Shown: piece after piece, positions 28,265-37,790 of the stretch
Numbering within the stretch: position 1 is the stretch's first letter
Layout: each line of letters opens with the position of its first letter
NCBI RefSeq assembly: GCF_004054105.1
Contig: NZ_SBLC01000003.1
Coordinates: 1 to 64,000, forward strand
Reading direction: 5' to 3'
Origin: Falsigemmobacter intermedius
GTDB lineage: Bacteria > Pseudomonadota > Alphaproteobacteria > Rhodobacterales > Rhodobacteraceae
Length of the DNA: 64,000 bases
Made by a program: the position numbers and the translations under genes
Notes under the pieces: model-generated
What the model saw: only the letters and a program-made list of their open reading frames with translations
Database searches by the model: none
Told to the model about the DNA's origin: nothing

Positions 28265-29434
28265 ATGAAACGGACCATGAAGGCAGTTGCGGGTGCCATG
28301 CTGGCTCTGGGCCTGTCCCAGGCGGCGCTGGCGCAGACCCAGGGCGTCAGCGACAGTGAGGTCGTGATCGGCTCGGTCAATGATATGTCGGGGATCTTTG
28401 CCGCCATCGGTGTGCCTGCGATGAACGGGGCGGCCCTGCGCTTTGAGCAGGCCAATGCCGCAGGCGGCGTGCATGGCCGCCAGATCAAATTCATCGCCGA
28501 AGATATGGGCTATCAGCTCCCCCGCGCGACCCAGGCCTATAACAAGCTGGTCAACCGCGACAAAGTTTTTGCGATGATCCAGTCGCTTGGCACGCCGCAT
28601 AACCTGGCAGGCTTTCAGGTGATGGACCCGAAGGGGGTCTTTAACATCAACCCGCTGACGGCTGCGCGTGAAATGCTGCCGCATGACAATTTCAAAACCA
28701 AGTTCATCGGCTTCTCCAGCTATTACGATCAGACCGTCGCGGGGCTGCGCTATCTGGCCAAAGAGACCGGGCTGAAAAAGGTCTGCACGATGTATCTGCC
28801 GACCGACTTTGGCACAGAGATCTCTTCGGCCACCAAAGAGAAGGCGGCGGAGCTGGGGCTGGAGTTCGCCTCTGAGACCACCCACAAGCCCGATGAGCAG
28901 GATTTCGTGGGCGCAGTGCAGAAACTGAAGGCCGATGGGTGTCAGATCATCACCATGGCGCTGGGCGTGCGGGCGGGCATCACCGTGGTCGGCACCGCCA
29001 AGCAGATGGGCTGGACGGATGTGAAATTCCTCGCCACTTCGGCGGGCTTCCTTGAGGCGGTGGCGGCGGTTCCCGGTGGCGTTACCGACGGGCTTTATGC
29101 GGCCGCGGGCTGGGTGGATCTGCAGCCGCGCAAGGGGGATCCGGTCCCGGCGGCTTTCGTGAAGGCTTATGAAGAGAAATACGGCCAGCCCGCCACCGGA
29201 TTTGCCATGCTGGGTTACTCAACGGCCGATATCGTGGTGCGTGCGCTGGAAGCCGCAGGCAAAGACCTGAACCGCGACAGCTTTCTTGCTGCGATGGAGC
29301 AGCTCGACTTCCATGACGAGCTGACCGACATGCATATGAAATATACCCCCGATAACCATCAGGGCGCCAATGAGGTGACCATCTCGATCGTCAAAGACGG
29401 CATGTGGCATCTGATCGCGCGCGAAACGCTCTGA
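28265..29434 (+). CDS. Substrate-binding protein of the LivK type
   Basis: A 389-residue periplasmic binding protein with signal peptide MKRTMKAVAGAMLALGLSQAALA. The mature part begins with the type I periplasmic-binding-fold pattern VVIGSVNDMSGIFAAIGVPAMNGAALRF. ATG 28265 follows GCAGGGAGGACGG. It completes the transporter (binding protein, two permeases, two ATPases) and is the last gene before a terminator. Family members bind branched-chain amino acids, amides, urea or aromatic acids; the operon's acyl-CoA synthetase argues for an acid. Confidence 0.9.
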   Translation: MKRTMKAVAGAMLALGLSQAALAQTQGVSDSEVVIGSVNDMSGIFAAIGVPAMNGAALRFEQANAAGGVHGRQIKFIAEDMGYQLPRATQAYNKLVNRDKVFAMIQSLGTPHNLAGFQVMDPKGVFNINPLTAAREMLPHDNFKTKFIGFSSYYDQTVAGLRYLAKETGLKKVCTMYLPTDFGTEISSATKEKAAELGLEFASETTHKPDEQDFVGAVQKLKADGCQIITMALGVRAGITVVGTAKQMGWTDVKFLATSAGFLEAVAAVPGGVTDGLYAAAGWVDLQPRKGDPVPAAFVKAYEEKYGQPATGFAMLGYSTADIVVRALEAAGKDLNRDSFLAAMEQLDFHDELTDMHMKYTPDNHQGANEVTISIVKDGMWHLIARETL

Positions 29435-29454
29435 CCCTTTGTGCGGCTTAAGTG

Positions 29455-29482
29455 CGGCAGCCCTTCGGGGCTGCCGTTCTGT
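29455..29482 (+). terminator. Terminator of the transporter operon
   Basis: Arms CGGCAGCCC and GGGCTGCCG separated by a short TTCG-type loop, followed by a moderate T-rich stretch (TTCTGTTT). Confidence 0.7.
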
Positions 29483-29555
29483 TTGCGCTTTAGCTCTTTA
29501 CCAAACCGCCGCTGCGGCTATGGATCAGAAGGGGGCAGACAGAAGAGGGCAGGCA

Positions 29556-30491
29556 ATGCAGCGTTCCGGTGACCGGGTGATGACCGGGATTGTTCTGATG
29601 CTGGGCTTTTGTCTTTTCGCGCCGCTGATTGATGTGAGCTCAAAGCTCGCAACGGCCACGGTCTCGGTGGGCATCATCACGCTCGGACGCTATGTGGTGC
29701 AGGGGGCCCTGATGGCCCCGGTGCTTTATCTCGGGCGCTTTCCGGGCGGGATGTCGCGGCGCGGCGCACAGCTGGTGTTCTGGCGCTCGCTGGCCTCGGT
29801 TCTCTCGACCCTGACCTTTGTGCGGGCGGTGGCGGTTATGCCGATCGCAGATGCCCTGGCCATCGCTTTTGTCGAGCCGTTCATCATCCTGCTGGCCGGG
29901 CGGATCTTCTTTGCCGAGCAGGTCGGCCCGCGCCGGATTGCCGCCTGTGCGGTGGGCTTTGCCGGGGCGCTTCTGGTGATCCAGCCCTCATTTTCCGAGT
30001 TTGGCCTTGTGGCCCTGCTGCCCGTGGGCACGGCGATCAGCTTTGCGGCTTATATGATGATTACCCGTGAAGCGTCCCTTCATGTGGCCCCTGAGGCGAT
30101 GCAGTTTCACACCGCCTGGATGTCCGCGCTGATCTGTCTGCCGCTGCTGGCGGCGGGCGGGCTGTGGCAGATCGCGGATCTTGCGCCTGTGCTGCCGCAG
30201 GGCATCGCCTGGGCCTGGGTGGCGGGCGTCGGGGTGGCCGCGACCGTCAGCCATCTGATGATGACCTATGCCTTCCGTTTCGCCGCCTCCTCCGTTCTGG
30301 CACCGCTGCATTATCTTGAGATCGTCTCTGCCGCGACCCTGGCCTGGGCGGTCTTTGGCGACTTCCCCGATCTTCTGACCTGGTGCGGGATCGGTGTGAT
30401 CGTGGCCTCAGGGCTTTACATCATTTACCGGGAACATGTTGTGTCCCGAGGGCTGAAAGCGCGGCCCGCAGCTGCGCCCGCGGCAGAATAA
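29556..30491 (+). CDS. EamA/DMT-family transporter
   Basis: A 311-residue inner-membrane protein with about ten hydrophobic helices in two EamA repeats, for example TFVRAVAVMPIADALAIAFVEP and SVLAPLHYLEIVSAATLAWAVFGD. Both repeats have the family features of drug/metabolite transporters. ATG 29556 follows AGAAGAGGGC; ATG 29580 is the next choice. The 3' end overlaps that of the convergent thiamine pyrophosphokinase gene by 71 bases. The substrate is unknown; family members export amino acids, nucleosides or drugs. Confidence 0.85.
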   Translation: MQRSGDRVMTGIVLMLGFCLFAPLIDVSSKLATATVSVGIITLGRYVVQGALMAPVLYLGRFPGGMSRRGAQLVFWRSLASVLSTLTFVRAVAVMPIADALAIAFVEPFIILLAGRIFFAEQVGPRRIAACAVGFAGALLVIQPSFSEFGLVALLPVGTAISFAAYMMITREASLHVAPEAMQFHTAWMSALICLPLLAAGGLWQIADLAPVLPQGIAWAWVAGVGVAATVSHLMMTYAFRFAASSVLAPLHYLEIVSAATLAWAVFGDFPDLLTWCGIGVIVASGLYIIYREHVVSRGLKARPAAAPAAE

Positions 30492-31116
30492 CCAGCATTC
30501 CGGGCTGATCGAACTGCAGGCGCACCTCGGGGCAGCTTGCGATATTCGAGGTTCCGATGTGACCCGCCGGGGTGAAACGGATCCCCTCGATCGGCCAGCG
30601 CAGCCCCTGCGAGCGGCCTGTGACCGAGGCCATGGGAAAGAGCGACACTCTGCAGCGGGGGGGCAGCGACAGCTGCAGCTCCCGCCCCGGCGGCGCTGCA
30701 AGAACCACGTCAGACGCCGACAGAATCAGAGCATGTCGTTCGGATCTTTGCACGAGAGAGTTGAAAACGGCGAGGGTGTGATCAACCCGGCCGCCGGAAA
30801 AACCAAGGCAAAGGCAGAATGGGGCCGAAATATGGCGCAGGGCTTTGTCGAAATCGGTGGAATACTGCTCAGTGATCCGATGCAACCGATCGGCGAACCG
30901 CTGCCGCGCTGCACGGCTCAGACTGTCGAGATCTCCGATGACTGCCCGGGGGGAAACCCCAAGTTTTATTGCCCGGTCCGCCCCGCCGTCTGCTGCAACC
31001 AGGGTGGGAGCAAGCCCCAGGGCTTCGGTCATCAGGGCAGGCGGCACCGGGCCGCCGCCGATCAGGGTGATCCCGTGGAGGGACTCGACAAGCTTCGTTT
31101 CCATGGAAAAACTCAT
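30421..31116 (-). CDS. Thiamine pyrophosphokinase
   Basis: A protein of about 231 residues that transfers pyrophosphate from ATP to thiamine. The motifs ADGGADRAIKLGV, IGDLDSLS, STDFDKALRH and GFSGGRVDHTLA are all characteristic. The start is uncertain: TTG 31140, ATG 31116 and ATG 31104 are in frame and none has a strong ribosome site; I use 31116. Its 3' end overlaps the DMT transporter gene by 71 bases, convergently. It is divergent from the large low-complexity protein gene. Confidence 0.87.
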   Translation of the reverse strand: MSFSMETKLVESLHGITLIGGGPVPPALMTEALGLAPTLVAADGGADRAIKLGVSPRAVIGDLDSLSRAARQRFADRLHRITEQYSTDFDKALRHISAPFCLCLGFSGGRVDHTLAVFNSLVQRSERHALILSASDVVLAAPPGRELQLSLPPRCRVSLFPMASVTGRSQGLRWPIEGIRFTPAGHIGTSNIASCPEVRLQFDQPGMLVILPRAQLRAALSALGTQHVPGK

Positions 31117-31241
31117 CTCAATTAAGGCAAAGTTTGGCAAGTTCGGCCATGAACAATCCTTCTTCTCGCCCTGACCGTTCCCAGGAGACAGGCGATAAGA
31201 GGGAGAGTTAAGGGTTTCGTTCCGACGGAAGGCAGAATGTC

Positions 31242-33272
31242 ATGGTGCAACAGAACCGTATTCTGACGGTTTCTTACGGAACCTTCTCCTGCACGCTGGA
31301 GGGGTTCAATGATCCCTTCGGCACGATGAAGGCGATTGCAGAATACTTTCGTGACCTCGCGTCTGAGGATCGGTTTTTCGGGGCAGAGCCGCCGCAGCCC
31401 GATGCTGCCATGCTGCACCGCATTGCCGAGCGTGAACTGCAGCGCCGCGTCGAAGCAAGGGTGACTGAGAACAGCGTCGTGCTGCGTGCCGAAGAGGATG
31501 CGCCGCAGGTTGATGAGCGTGAGCCCCCTAAGGTGACCATGCCCGCCGCAGCGACGGAGCAGTCTGTGCCTCCGCAGCGTCCTGTCCTGCGTGGTGCGGA
31601 TGCGCCCGAGGCGGGGGGCGAGACGGCGGCGGAGCGTCTGGTGCGTCTGCGTGCGGCCTCTCAGGCCCGCGACGCCGGGGCGGAGACTGCGGCTTTGCCG
31701 GCCGACGTCCTGCAGGCGGCTGAGGGCCTTGAGGCTCAGATGCCCGATCTGACGGATCTGACGCTGGATCTGGCACCCGAGAGTGATCTTGGCGAAGATC
31801 TCGTTGCCGCAGGGTCGCGCACTGCCGCCAGCCTGCTGGCAGAGGCAGAGTCCCTTCCGGCAGAGGAAGAGCCCGCCCCTGAGGCCAAATCTGAGGGGCC
31901 TGCGGCTGCCGCAGAGAACCCGAAGGGCTGGGAAGTCCGCCGCCGCCAGCGCCAGATGGAGCGCCGCCGCGCCCGCCGCGCCGCGCGTGAGGCTGCCGCG
32001 CGCGAGGCTGCTGCGACTGAGGCTGTTGCGACTGAGGCTGCCGCCGCTGAGGCCCCCTCAGTGGCGCCGAATTTTGCCCTCGCAGATCCGGATGCGCCCG
32101 CGCCTGCGACCGACACGACCTTCAGCCTCGACGCTCTGGAAGACAGCCTTGCCGGTTTTGAGGCTGAGGCGCGCAGCGATCTGGCAAATGAGAGCCGCGC
32201 TCCCGTCCCGCATGAGCCTGAGGCCGGTGGCGATGTTCAAAGCCTGATTGCCCGCATGACGGGGCAGACTGCGGCAGAGCCTGAGGCCCGCCCCGGTCCG
32301 CCGCGCCGGGTTATCCGTATCCTGCGCGAAGATGCCCCCGCCGTCGCGCGTCCCGCCGCTGCAGAGGCAGAGGCCGGGACCGACAGTATGATTGCCTCGC
32401 TTCTGGGGGCGCTGGCCGAGACCACGGCTGCGCAGGCTTCTCCCGTGGCCCCTGTTGAGCCAGCGGTGAATACCGCCCCTTCGCAGGAGCCGGTCGCCCC
32501 CGCCGCGGCGGAAGCTGAGGTCGCGCGTCCGCCCCGGCCGCGCCGCCCTGAGCGCAGCGGGACCGCAACCGCCCGCCCGGCACCGCTGCGTCCGCTGCGT
32601 GAACGCGCGGAAGCCGCCCCTGCGACCCCTGCGGCGCAGGTCTCTGTTGAGCGCCTGATCCGTCAGGTCGGCTCGGAGATGGAAGAGCCCGCCACCCGCC
32701 GCCGGACCTCGACCATCGCTCATCTGAAGGCTGCGGTTGCAGCCACCGTGGCTGAGCGCATGATCCCCGGTCTTCGTCGTGAGGCGAAGGATGAAACCGT
32801 GGTTTACCGCAACGACCTGGCCGATGCGGTCAGCCTGGAAGACCAGGGGCGCAGCCTCCCTGCGGACCGCGTGGCGCCGCTTGTGCTGGTCTCCTCGCAG
32901 CGGGTCGAGCGTGCGCCTGCACCCGTCGTTGCCGAAGAGATGGGGGAGGTTGCGGCCCCGGCGCGCCCGCGCCGTGTCAGCTCTGCCGTGCTGGCCGAAG
33001 CTCTCGCCCCTGAGCCGGTCAGCCCCCGCAGCGCCGGTCGCTCGATTGAACAGGCAACCCGGCTTCTCGAAAGCGCGGCCCAGGCGCTTCTCGCCTCTGC
33101 GGATGAGCCGGTGTTCACCCGCCCGCAACTGATGCGCGAAGCGGCTCTCGATGCCCGTGGTTTCAGCCGGGATGAAGCGCTGATCGCTTTCGGCACTCTG
33201 CTGCGGGAGGGCCGTATCCTGCGCGCGAGCCGCGGGTTGTTCACCCTCGCAGAGGACGGCGCCGCCGCCTGA
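31242..33272 (+). CDS. Large low-complexity protein with conserved ends, unknown function
   Basis: A 676-residue protein I cannot assign. The first 80 residues look folded (ILTVSYGTFSCTLEGFNDPF then MKAIAEYFRDLASEDRFF). The middle 450 residues are rich in Ala, Glu, Pro and Arg and are probably disordered. They include a 15-base tandem repeat (31989-32048) encoding EAAAR/EAAAT-type units. The last 65 residues (PVFTRPQLMREAALD then FSRDEALIAFGTLLREGRILRA) resemble a small winged-helix or helical domain. There are no transmembrane helices and no signal peptide, so it is probably cytosolic. The stable ends joined by a long linker suggest an adaptor. Confidence 0.75.
   Translation: MVQQNRILTVSYGTFSCTLEGFNDPFGTMKAIAEYFRDLASEDRFFGAEPPQPDAAMLHRIAERELQRRVEARVTENSVVLRAEEDAPQVDEREPPKVTMPAAATEQSVPPQRPVLRGADAPEAGGETAAERLVRLRAASQARDAGAETAALPADVLQAAEGLEAQMPDLTDLTLDLAPESDLGEDLVAAGSRTAASLLAEAESLPAEEEPAPEAKSEGPAAAAENPKGWEVRRRQRQMERRRARRAAREAAAREAAATEAVATEAAAAEAPSVAPNFALADPDAPAPATDTTFSLDALEDSLAGFEAEARSDLANESRAPVPHEPEAGGDVQSLIARMTGQTAAEPEARPGPPRRVIRILREDAPAVARPAAAEAEAGTDSMIASLLGALAETTAAQASPVAPVEPAVNTAPSQEPVAPAAAEAEVARPPRPRRPERSGTATARPAPLRPLRERAEAAPATPAAQVSVERLIRQVGSEMEEPATRRRTSTIAHLKAAVAATVAERMIPGLRREAKDETVVYRNDLADAVSLEDQGRSLPADRVAPLVLVSSQRVERAPAPVVAEEMGEVAAPARPRRVSSAVLAEALAPEPVSPRSAGRSIEQATRLLESAAQALLASADEPVFTRPQLMREAALDARGFSRDEALIAFGTLLREGRILRASRGLFTLAEDGAAA
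31989..32048. repeat. 15-base in-gene tandem repeat, four units
   Basis: Four consecutive 15-base units that begin GAGGCTG with small variations, encoding a five-residue Glu-Ala-Ala-Ala-(Arg/Thr/Ala) repeat. The units lie at 31989, 32004, 32019 and 32034. Such repeats can change in copy number. Confidence 0.8.
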
Positions 33273-33290
33273 ACTGAGGCCGGAACATGA

Positions 33291-33321
33291 AAAAAGGCGC
33301 ATCCCGGGGGATGCGCCTTTT
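33291..33321. terminator. Bidirectional terminator between the low-complexity protein gene and DUF2842
   Basis: Arms AAAGGCGCATCCC and GGGATGCGCCTTT with a short G-rich loop; A-run before and T-run after. It separates convergent genes. Confidence 0.88.
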
Positions 33322-33336
33322 GCTTATACCGCAGGT

Positions 33337-33558
33337 TCAGTCGCCCTGGTCCGGATCAGCCTGTCCCACGCCAAGAAAAACTTTCTTCAGCGGGAAGATC
33401 CACAACAGCCCGAGCCCGATATAAATCGCCAGCTCAAGCCATAGGGAAGGGCGCTCGATCAGCCCGACAAGGGTCACGGCCAGCACAATATAAACCGGCA
33501 GGCCAATGACCAGAATGAAAAGCGCGAGGCGCTTTCTGGCGCGGTAGCTTAACGCCAT
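33337..33558 (-). CDS. DUF2842-family small membrane protein
   Basis: A 73-residue protein with two hydrophobic helices (LALFILVIGLPVYIVLAVTLVGL and WLELAIYIGLGLLWIFPL) joined by a short polar turn, then the basic-acidic tail PLKKVFLGVGQADPDQGD. This matches DUF2842, a family limited largely to alphaproteobacteria and without known function. Its ATG overlaps the purA stop by one base (TGATG), so it is translated with purA. Confidence 0.85.
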   Translation of the reverse strand: MALSYRARKRLALFILVIGLPVYIVLAVTLVGLIERPSLWLELAIYIGLGLLWIFPLKKVFLGVGQADPDQGD

Positions 33559-34850
33559 CAGTCAGCGAAGGGATCGGTGACGAGGATGGTGTCATCGCGC
33601 TCGGGCGAGGTCGAGAGCATGGCGACCGGGCATTGGATCAGCTCTTCCACGCGGCGGACGTATTTGATCGCAGCCGCCGGCAGGTCTGCCCAGGAGCGGG
33701 CGCCCTCGGTCGATTCGCTCCAGCCTTCCATCTCTTCATAGATCGGCTTGCAGCGCGCCTGCTGATCGGCTGCGGTCGGCAGGAAGTCGATGCGCTTGCC
33801 ATCGAGTTCATAAGCCACGCAGATTTTCAGCGTTTTGAAGCCGTCCAGAACGTCGAGCTTGGTCAGCGCGATGCCCGAGACGCCCGAGGTGGCGCAGGTC
33901 TGACGCACGAGAACCGCATCGAACCAGCCGCAGCGGCGCTTACGGCCGGTGACGGTGCCGAATTCATGGCCGCGCTCGCCCAGACGCTGACCGTCTTCGT
34001 CGTGGAGTTCTGCCGCGAAGGGACCTTCCCCCACGCGGGTGGTGTAGGCTTTCACGATACCCAGCACGAAGTCGATCGCGGTCGGCCCAAGGCCCACGCC
34101 GGTCGCGGCCTGGCCTGCGAGCGTGTTCGACGAGGTCACGAAGGGATAGGTGCCGAAGTCGACGTCCAGCAGCGCGCCCTGTGCGCCTTCAAAGAGGATG
34201 CGCTTGCCGGCGCGGCGCGCGTCGGTCAGCACTTTCCAGACCGGCTGTGCATAGGGCAGCACTTTCGGCGCGATTTCTTTCAGCAGCGCGATCAGGGCTG
34301 CACGGTCGATCGGCTCCAGGCCCAGACCACGGCGCAGCGCATCGTGATGTGCCAGCAGGCGGTCAACGCGCAGCTCAACAGTGGCCTCATCGGCAAGGTC
34401 AGCGACGCGGATTGCGCGACGGCCGACTTTGTCTTCATAGGCCGGGCCGATGCCGCGACCGGTGGTGCCGATCTTCGCCACGCCGACAGCGCCTTCACGG
34501 GCGCGGTCCAGCTCGCCGTGCAGCGGCAGGATCAGCGAGGTGTTTTCGGCGATCATCAGATTCTCGGGCGAGATATCGACGCCCTGACCGCGCAGCTTTT
34601 CGATCTCGGTCACGAGGTGCCAGGGATCGAGCACAACGCCGTTGCCGATGACCGACAGCTTGCCGCCGCGCACGATGCCCGAAGGCAGCAGCGAGAGCTT
34701 GTAGACATTGCCGTCGATGACCAGCGTGTGGCCTGCGTTATGACCGCCCTGGAAGCGGGCGATGACATCCGCGCGCTCCGACAGCCAGTCGACGATCTTG
34801 CCTTTGCCTTCGTCGCCCCACTGGGCGCCCACGACAACAACATTGGCCAT
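33558..34850 (-). CDS. purA: Adenylosuccinate synthetase
   Basis: A 430-residue enzyme joining IMP and aspartate with GTP, the first committed step to AMP. The N-terminal P-loop is [19 protein letters not shown], followed by [10 protein letters not shown]. The [14 protein letters not shown] and RKRRCGWFD motifs are present. ATG 34850 follows AAGGATATTCCTC. Length is standard. It forms a two-gene unit with DUF2842. Confidence 0.97.
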   Translation of the reverse strand: MANVVVVGAQWGDEGKGKIVDWLSERADVIARFQGGHNAGHTLVIDGNVYKLSLLPSGIVRGGKLSVIGNGVVLDPWHLVTEIEKLRGQGVDISPENLMIAENTSLILPLHGELDRAREGAVGVAKIGTTGRGIGPAYEDKVGRRAIRVADLADEATVELRVDRLLAHHDALRRGLGLEPIDRAALIALLKEIAPKVLPYAQPVWKVLTDARRAGKRILFEGAQGALLDVDFGTYPFVTSSNTLAGQAATGVGLGPTAIDFVLGIVKAYTTRVGEGPFAAELHDEDGQRLGERGHEFGTVTGRKRRCGWFDAVLVRQTCATSGVSGIALTKLDVLDGFKTLKICVAYELDGKRIDFLPTAADQQARCKPIYEEMEGWSESTEGARSWADLPAAAIKYVRRVEELIQCPVAMLSTSPERDDTILVTDPFAD

Positions 34851-35394
34851 GAGGAATATCCTTGCCTCGAGAGAAAACCCTGGCCCCTATATCGACAGAA
34901 GCGCGGGGTGCAAACCTGTAAATGCCAAAAAACGCAGGCCACGGCATGCGTCATCAGGCAGCGGGTGAAACCGGCTGCCCGGGAAGCCGGTCGCTTGACC
35001 CGGCACAGGTTTCACTCTCTTCTGCCCCATCCTCCTGTGAAGGGCAAGGGCGAAGGTGCCCGGCCCGTTCTGCCACAGATTTCCGGAGTATTTGGCGGGC
35101 GGGTTCGGATTTGTACCGATTCCCAAGGCCCCGCTGCCGGTTTGAACTGCGGGATGTCGTTGATTCTGACAAAGAGGTGACCATGAGCCCCTTAAGGCCG
35201 TTGCGCGGGATGTCCCGAGAGTGCCGCGACAGGGCCTGAACGGGCTTGAGATATGCGCAGATGGACTGCCCTCGCTCACCGCCCATAAGGCTGCGGCAAA
35301 ATACTGTTCGGGTCGCTCTTCCCCGGAACAGGTGCTTGCACTGAACTTTTTCTGCGCCTAAGTAGTTGCGTCAGCCGATCATAAGGTTCTGAGC
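34851..35394. other. 544-base intergenic region between purA and secG
   Basis: No protein family match is visible. It must hold the purA and secG promoters, which diverge here. A tiny frame at 35183-35239, described separately, has a strong ribosome site. No tRNA cloverleaf or terminator hairpin of note is seen; a small RNA would fit but is not shown. Confidence 0.4.
35183..35239 (+). CDS. Possible 18-residue small ORF
   Basis: A short frame encoding an 18-residue Arg-rich peptide (MSPLRPLRGMSRECRDRA), with the ribosome site AAAGAGGTGACC directly before its ATG. It lies 155 bases upstream of secG. Nothing beyond the ribosome site and basic composition supports it, so it is tentative. It could be a leader peptide or a chance frame. 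Confidence 0.25.
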   Translation: MSPLRPLRGMSRECRDRA

Positions 35395-35748
35395 ATGGAA
35401 AATATCGTCCTCACCGTTCATCTGATCCTCGCGCTTGCGCTGGTGGGGGTTGTCCTGCTGCAGCGCTCTGAGGGCGGTGGCCTTGGAATCGGCGGGGGCG
35501 GCGGTGGCGTCGTCTCGGGCCGCGCGGCCGCGACCGCAATGAGCAAGGTCACCTGGGGCCTCGCAATCGCCTTTATCTGCACCTCGCTCGCGCTGACCGT
35601 TCTGGCGCGTCAGGATGCTGCTAGCTCTTCGGTCGTTGATACCGTTCCGGGTGCCGATGGTCAGATGACCGCTCCGGCTGCTCCGGGCTCGGATCTGCTG
35701 CCGCCTGGCATCGGCAATCAGCCGCTGACGCCGCCGCGCGTCGACTGA
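35395..35748 (+). CDS. secG: Preprotein translocase subunit SecG
   Basis: A 117-residue SecG of the SecYEG channel. Two transmembrane helices (NIVLTVHLILALALVGVVLLQ and VTWGLAIAFICTSLALTVLA) flank the conserved glycine-rich loop LQRSEGGGLGIGGGGGG. The C-terminal tail is Pro/Ala rich, as in other alphaproteobacteria. It is followed by pyrG. Confidence 0.94.
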   Translation: MENIVLTVHLILALALVGVVLLQRSEGGGLGIGGGGGGVVSGRAAATAMSKVTWGLAIAFICTSLALTVLARQDAASSSVVDTVPGADGQMTAPAAPGSDLLPPGIGNQPLTPPRVD

Positions 35749-35884
35749 TCCCTACCTGCTGCATTCGCTGCCTGCGCGCCCGGGTCACATGGGCGCGCAT
35801 TGCATTTGGGGGATCGGATCCTTATGATCTGACTCCCGTGATCCTGCGATTCTGCTATTCGCTCGCCAACTCACGGAGGCCGCC

Positions 35885-37528
35885 TTGGCACGTTATATCT
35901 TCATTACCGGCGGCGTTGTTTCGTCCCTTGGTAAAGGGCTGGCTTCGGCCGCTCTTGGCGCTTTGCTTCAGGCCCGCGGCTATTCCGTGCGTCTGCGCAA
36001 GCTCGACCCCTATCTGAACGTCGATCCCGGCACGATGTCGCCTTTTGAACATGGCGAAGTCTTTGTGACCGATGACGGCGCGGAAACTGACCTCGACCTT
36101 GGCCACTATGAGCGCTTCACCGGTGTCTCGGCGCGCAAGACCGACTCGATCTCCTCGGGCCGGATCTATTCCAACGTGCTTGAGCGCGAGCGCCGTGGTG
36201 ATTACCTCGGCAAGACCATTCAGGTCGTCCCCCATGTCACCAATGAAATCAAAGACTACCTTCGCATCGGCGAAGATGAGGTCGATTTCATGCTGTGTGA
36301 AATCGGCGGCACTGTGGGCGACATTGAGGGTCTGCCCTTCTTTGAAGCCATCCGTCAGTTCATCCATGAGCGTCCGCGCGGTGAATGCATCCTGATGCAC
36401 CTGACGCTGCTGCCCTATCTGGCCGCTTCGGGTGAGCTGAAGACCAAACCGACTCAGCATTCCGTGAAAGAGCTGCAGTCGATCGGTCTGGCACCTGACG
36501 TCCTCGTCTGCCGCTCGGAGCACCCGATTCCTGAGCGTGAGCGCGAGAAGATAGCTCTCTTTTGCAACGTGCGCAAAGAGCATGTGATCCCGGCCTATGA
36601 CCTGAAGACCATCTATCAGGCACCGCTGGCCTATCACGCCGAAGGTCTCGATACGGCCGTGCTGAATGCCTTTGGCATTGAGCCTGCGCCGAAGCCGAAT
36701 CTGGCCCGCTGGGAAGACGTCATGGACCGCATGACCAACCCGGAAGGCGAGGTGCGTGTCGCCATCGTCGGCAAATACACCCAGCTCGAAGACGCCTATA
36801 AGTCGATCGCCGAAGCGCTGACCCATGGTGGCATGGCCAACCGTGTGAAAGTGCGCGCGGAATGGATTGATGCAGAGATCTTTGACAAAGAAGATCCGGC
36901 CCCCTTCCTCGAAGGCTTCCATGCGATCCTCGTTCCGGGTGGCTTTGGTGAGCGCGGGACCGAAGGCAAGATCAAAGCGGCCCGCTTTGCGCGTGAAAAG
37001 AAGGTGCCTTACATGGGCATCTGTCTGGGCATGCAGATGGCCGTCATTGAAGCCGCGCGGAACCTTGCCGGTATCAAAGACGCAGGCTCGGAAGAGTTCG
37101 ACCATGAAGCCGGTGAAAAGCGTTTCACCCCGGTGGTTTACCATCTGAAAGAATGGGTGCAGGGCAACCATAAGGTTGAGCGTAAGGCGACGGATGACAA
37201 GGGCGGCACCATGCGCCTTGGCGCCTATTCGGCGAAGCTGGTCCCCGGCAGCCGCGTGGCCGAAGTCTATGGCACCACCGAGATCGAAGAGCGTCACCGC
37301 CACCGTTATGAGGTCGATGCCCGCTATATGGAGCAGCTGGAAGGCTGCGGCCTGAAGTTCTCGGGCCTTTCGCCCGACGGCAAGCTGCCTGAGATCGTCG
37401 AGGTGGAAGATCACCCGTGGTATATCGGCGTGCAGTTCCACCCGGAGCTGAAGTCGAAACCCTTTGAGCCCCATCCGCTCTTTGCCGATTTCATCCGTGC
37501 GGCGACGGAAAATTCGCGCCTGGTCTGA
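35885..37528 (+). CDS. pyrG: CTP synthase
   Basis: A 547-residue CTP synthase converting UTP to CTP with glutamine or ammonia. The synthetase domain begins [18 protein letters not shown]. The C-terminal glutamine amidotransferase domain has the nucleophile in [17 protein letters not shown] and the catalytic His-Glu near [12 protein letters not shown]. The start is TTG 35885, supported by the strong ACGGAGGC site and the exact family N terminus; no ATG is placed as well. secG and pyrG are commonly adjacent in this lineage. A terminator follows. Confidence 0.97.
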   Translation: MARYIFITGGVVSSLGKGLASAALGALLQARGYSVRLRKLDPYLNVDPGTMSPFEHGEVFVTDDGAETDLDLGHYERFTGVSARKTDSISSGRIYSNVLERERRGDYLGKTIQVVPHVTNEIKDYLRIGEDEVDFMLCEIGGTVGDIEGLPFFEAIRQFIHERPRGECILMHLTLLPYLAASGELKTKPTQHSVKELQSIGLAPDVLVCRSEHPIPEREREKIALFCNVRKEHVIPAYDLKTIYQAPLAYHAEGLDTAVLNAFGIEPAPKPNLARWEDVMDRMTNPEGEVRVAIVGKYTQLEDAYKSIAEALTHGGMANRVKVRAEWIDAEIFDKEDPAPFLEGFHAILVPGGFGERGTEGKIKAARFAREKKVPYMGICLGMQMAVIEAARNLAGIKDAGSEEFDHEAGEKRFTPVVYHLKEWVQGNHKVERKATDDKGGTMRLGAYSAKLVPGSRVAEVYGTTEIEERHRHRYEVDARYMEQLEGCGLKFSGLSPDGKLPEIVEVEDHPWYIGVQFHPELKSKPFEPHPLFADFIRAATENSRLV

Positions 37529-37550
37529 GGTCTTCAGAGCAGCGCAGACA

Positions 37551-37582
37551 AACCCCGGCCCTTCCGGCCGGGGTTTTCTTTT
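37551..37582 (+). terminator. Terminator of pyrG
   Basis: Ten-base arms AACCCCGGCC and GGCCGGGGTT, loop CTTCC, then TTTTCTTTT. Confidence 0.92.
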
Positions 37583-37728
37583 GCCCGATGCCAGATGCAG
37601 GGTTGAGGGCTGTAACCTTCACCTGAGGCGCTACCCGGGCGCTTTGCGCCGTGGTTGCGGGACGTCAGGGGGCGGGTCGCGCCCGGGGCAGGGGGGGGCG
37701 CTCTCCCCGCGCGGTGAAGGGCTTTAAT

Positions 37729-37747
37729 TCCTTCCATATTGGAAGGA
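37729..37747. promoter_or_regulatory. Palindromic operator candidate upstream of the VOC gene
   Basis: A perfect inverted repeat TCCTTCC-N5-GGAAGGA, about 105 bases before the VOC start. It is of the size of a dimeric regulator site and lies in a stretch with lower GC than its surroundings. The downstream LysR-type gene is an obvious candidate binder, but the symmetry and spacing also fit other families. Confidence 0.4.
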
Positions 37748-37790
37748 GTTTATCGCAATCACACTCACTTTTGCAGCAATCAACGGAAGT

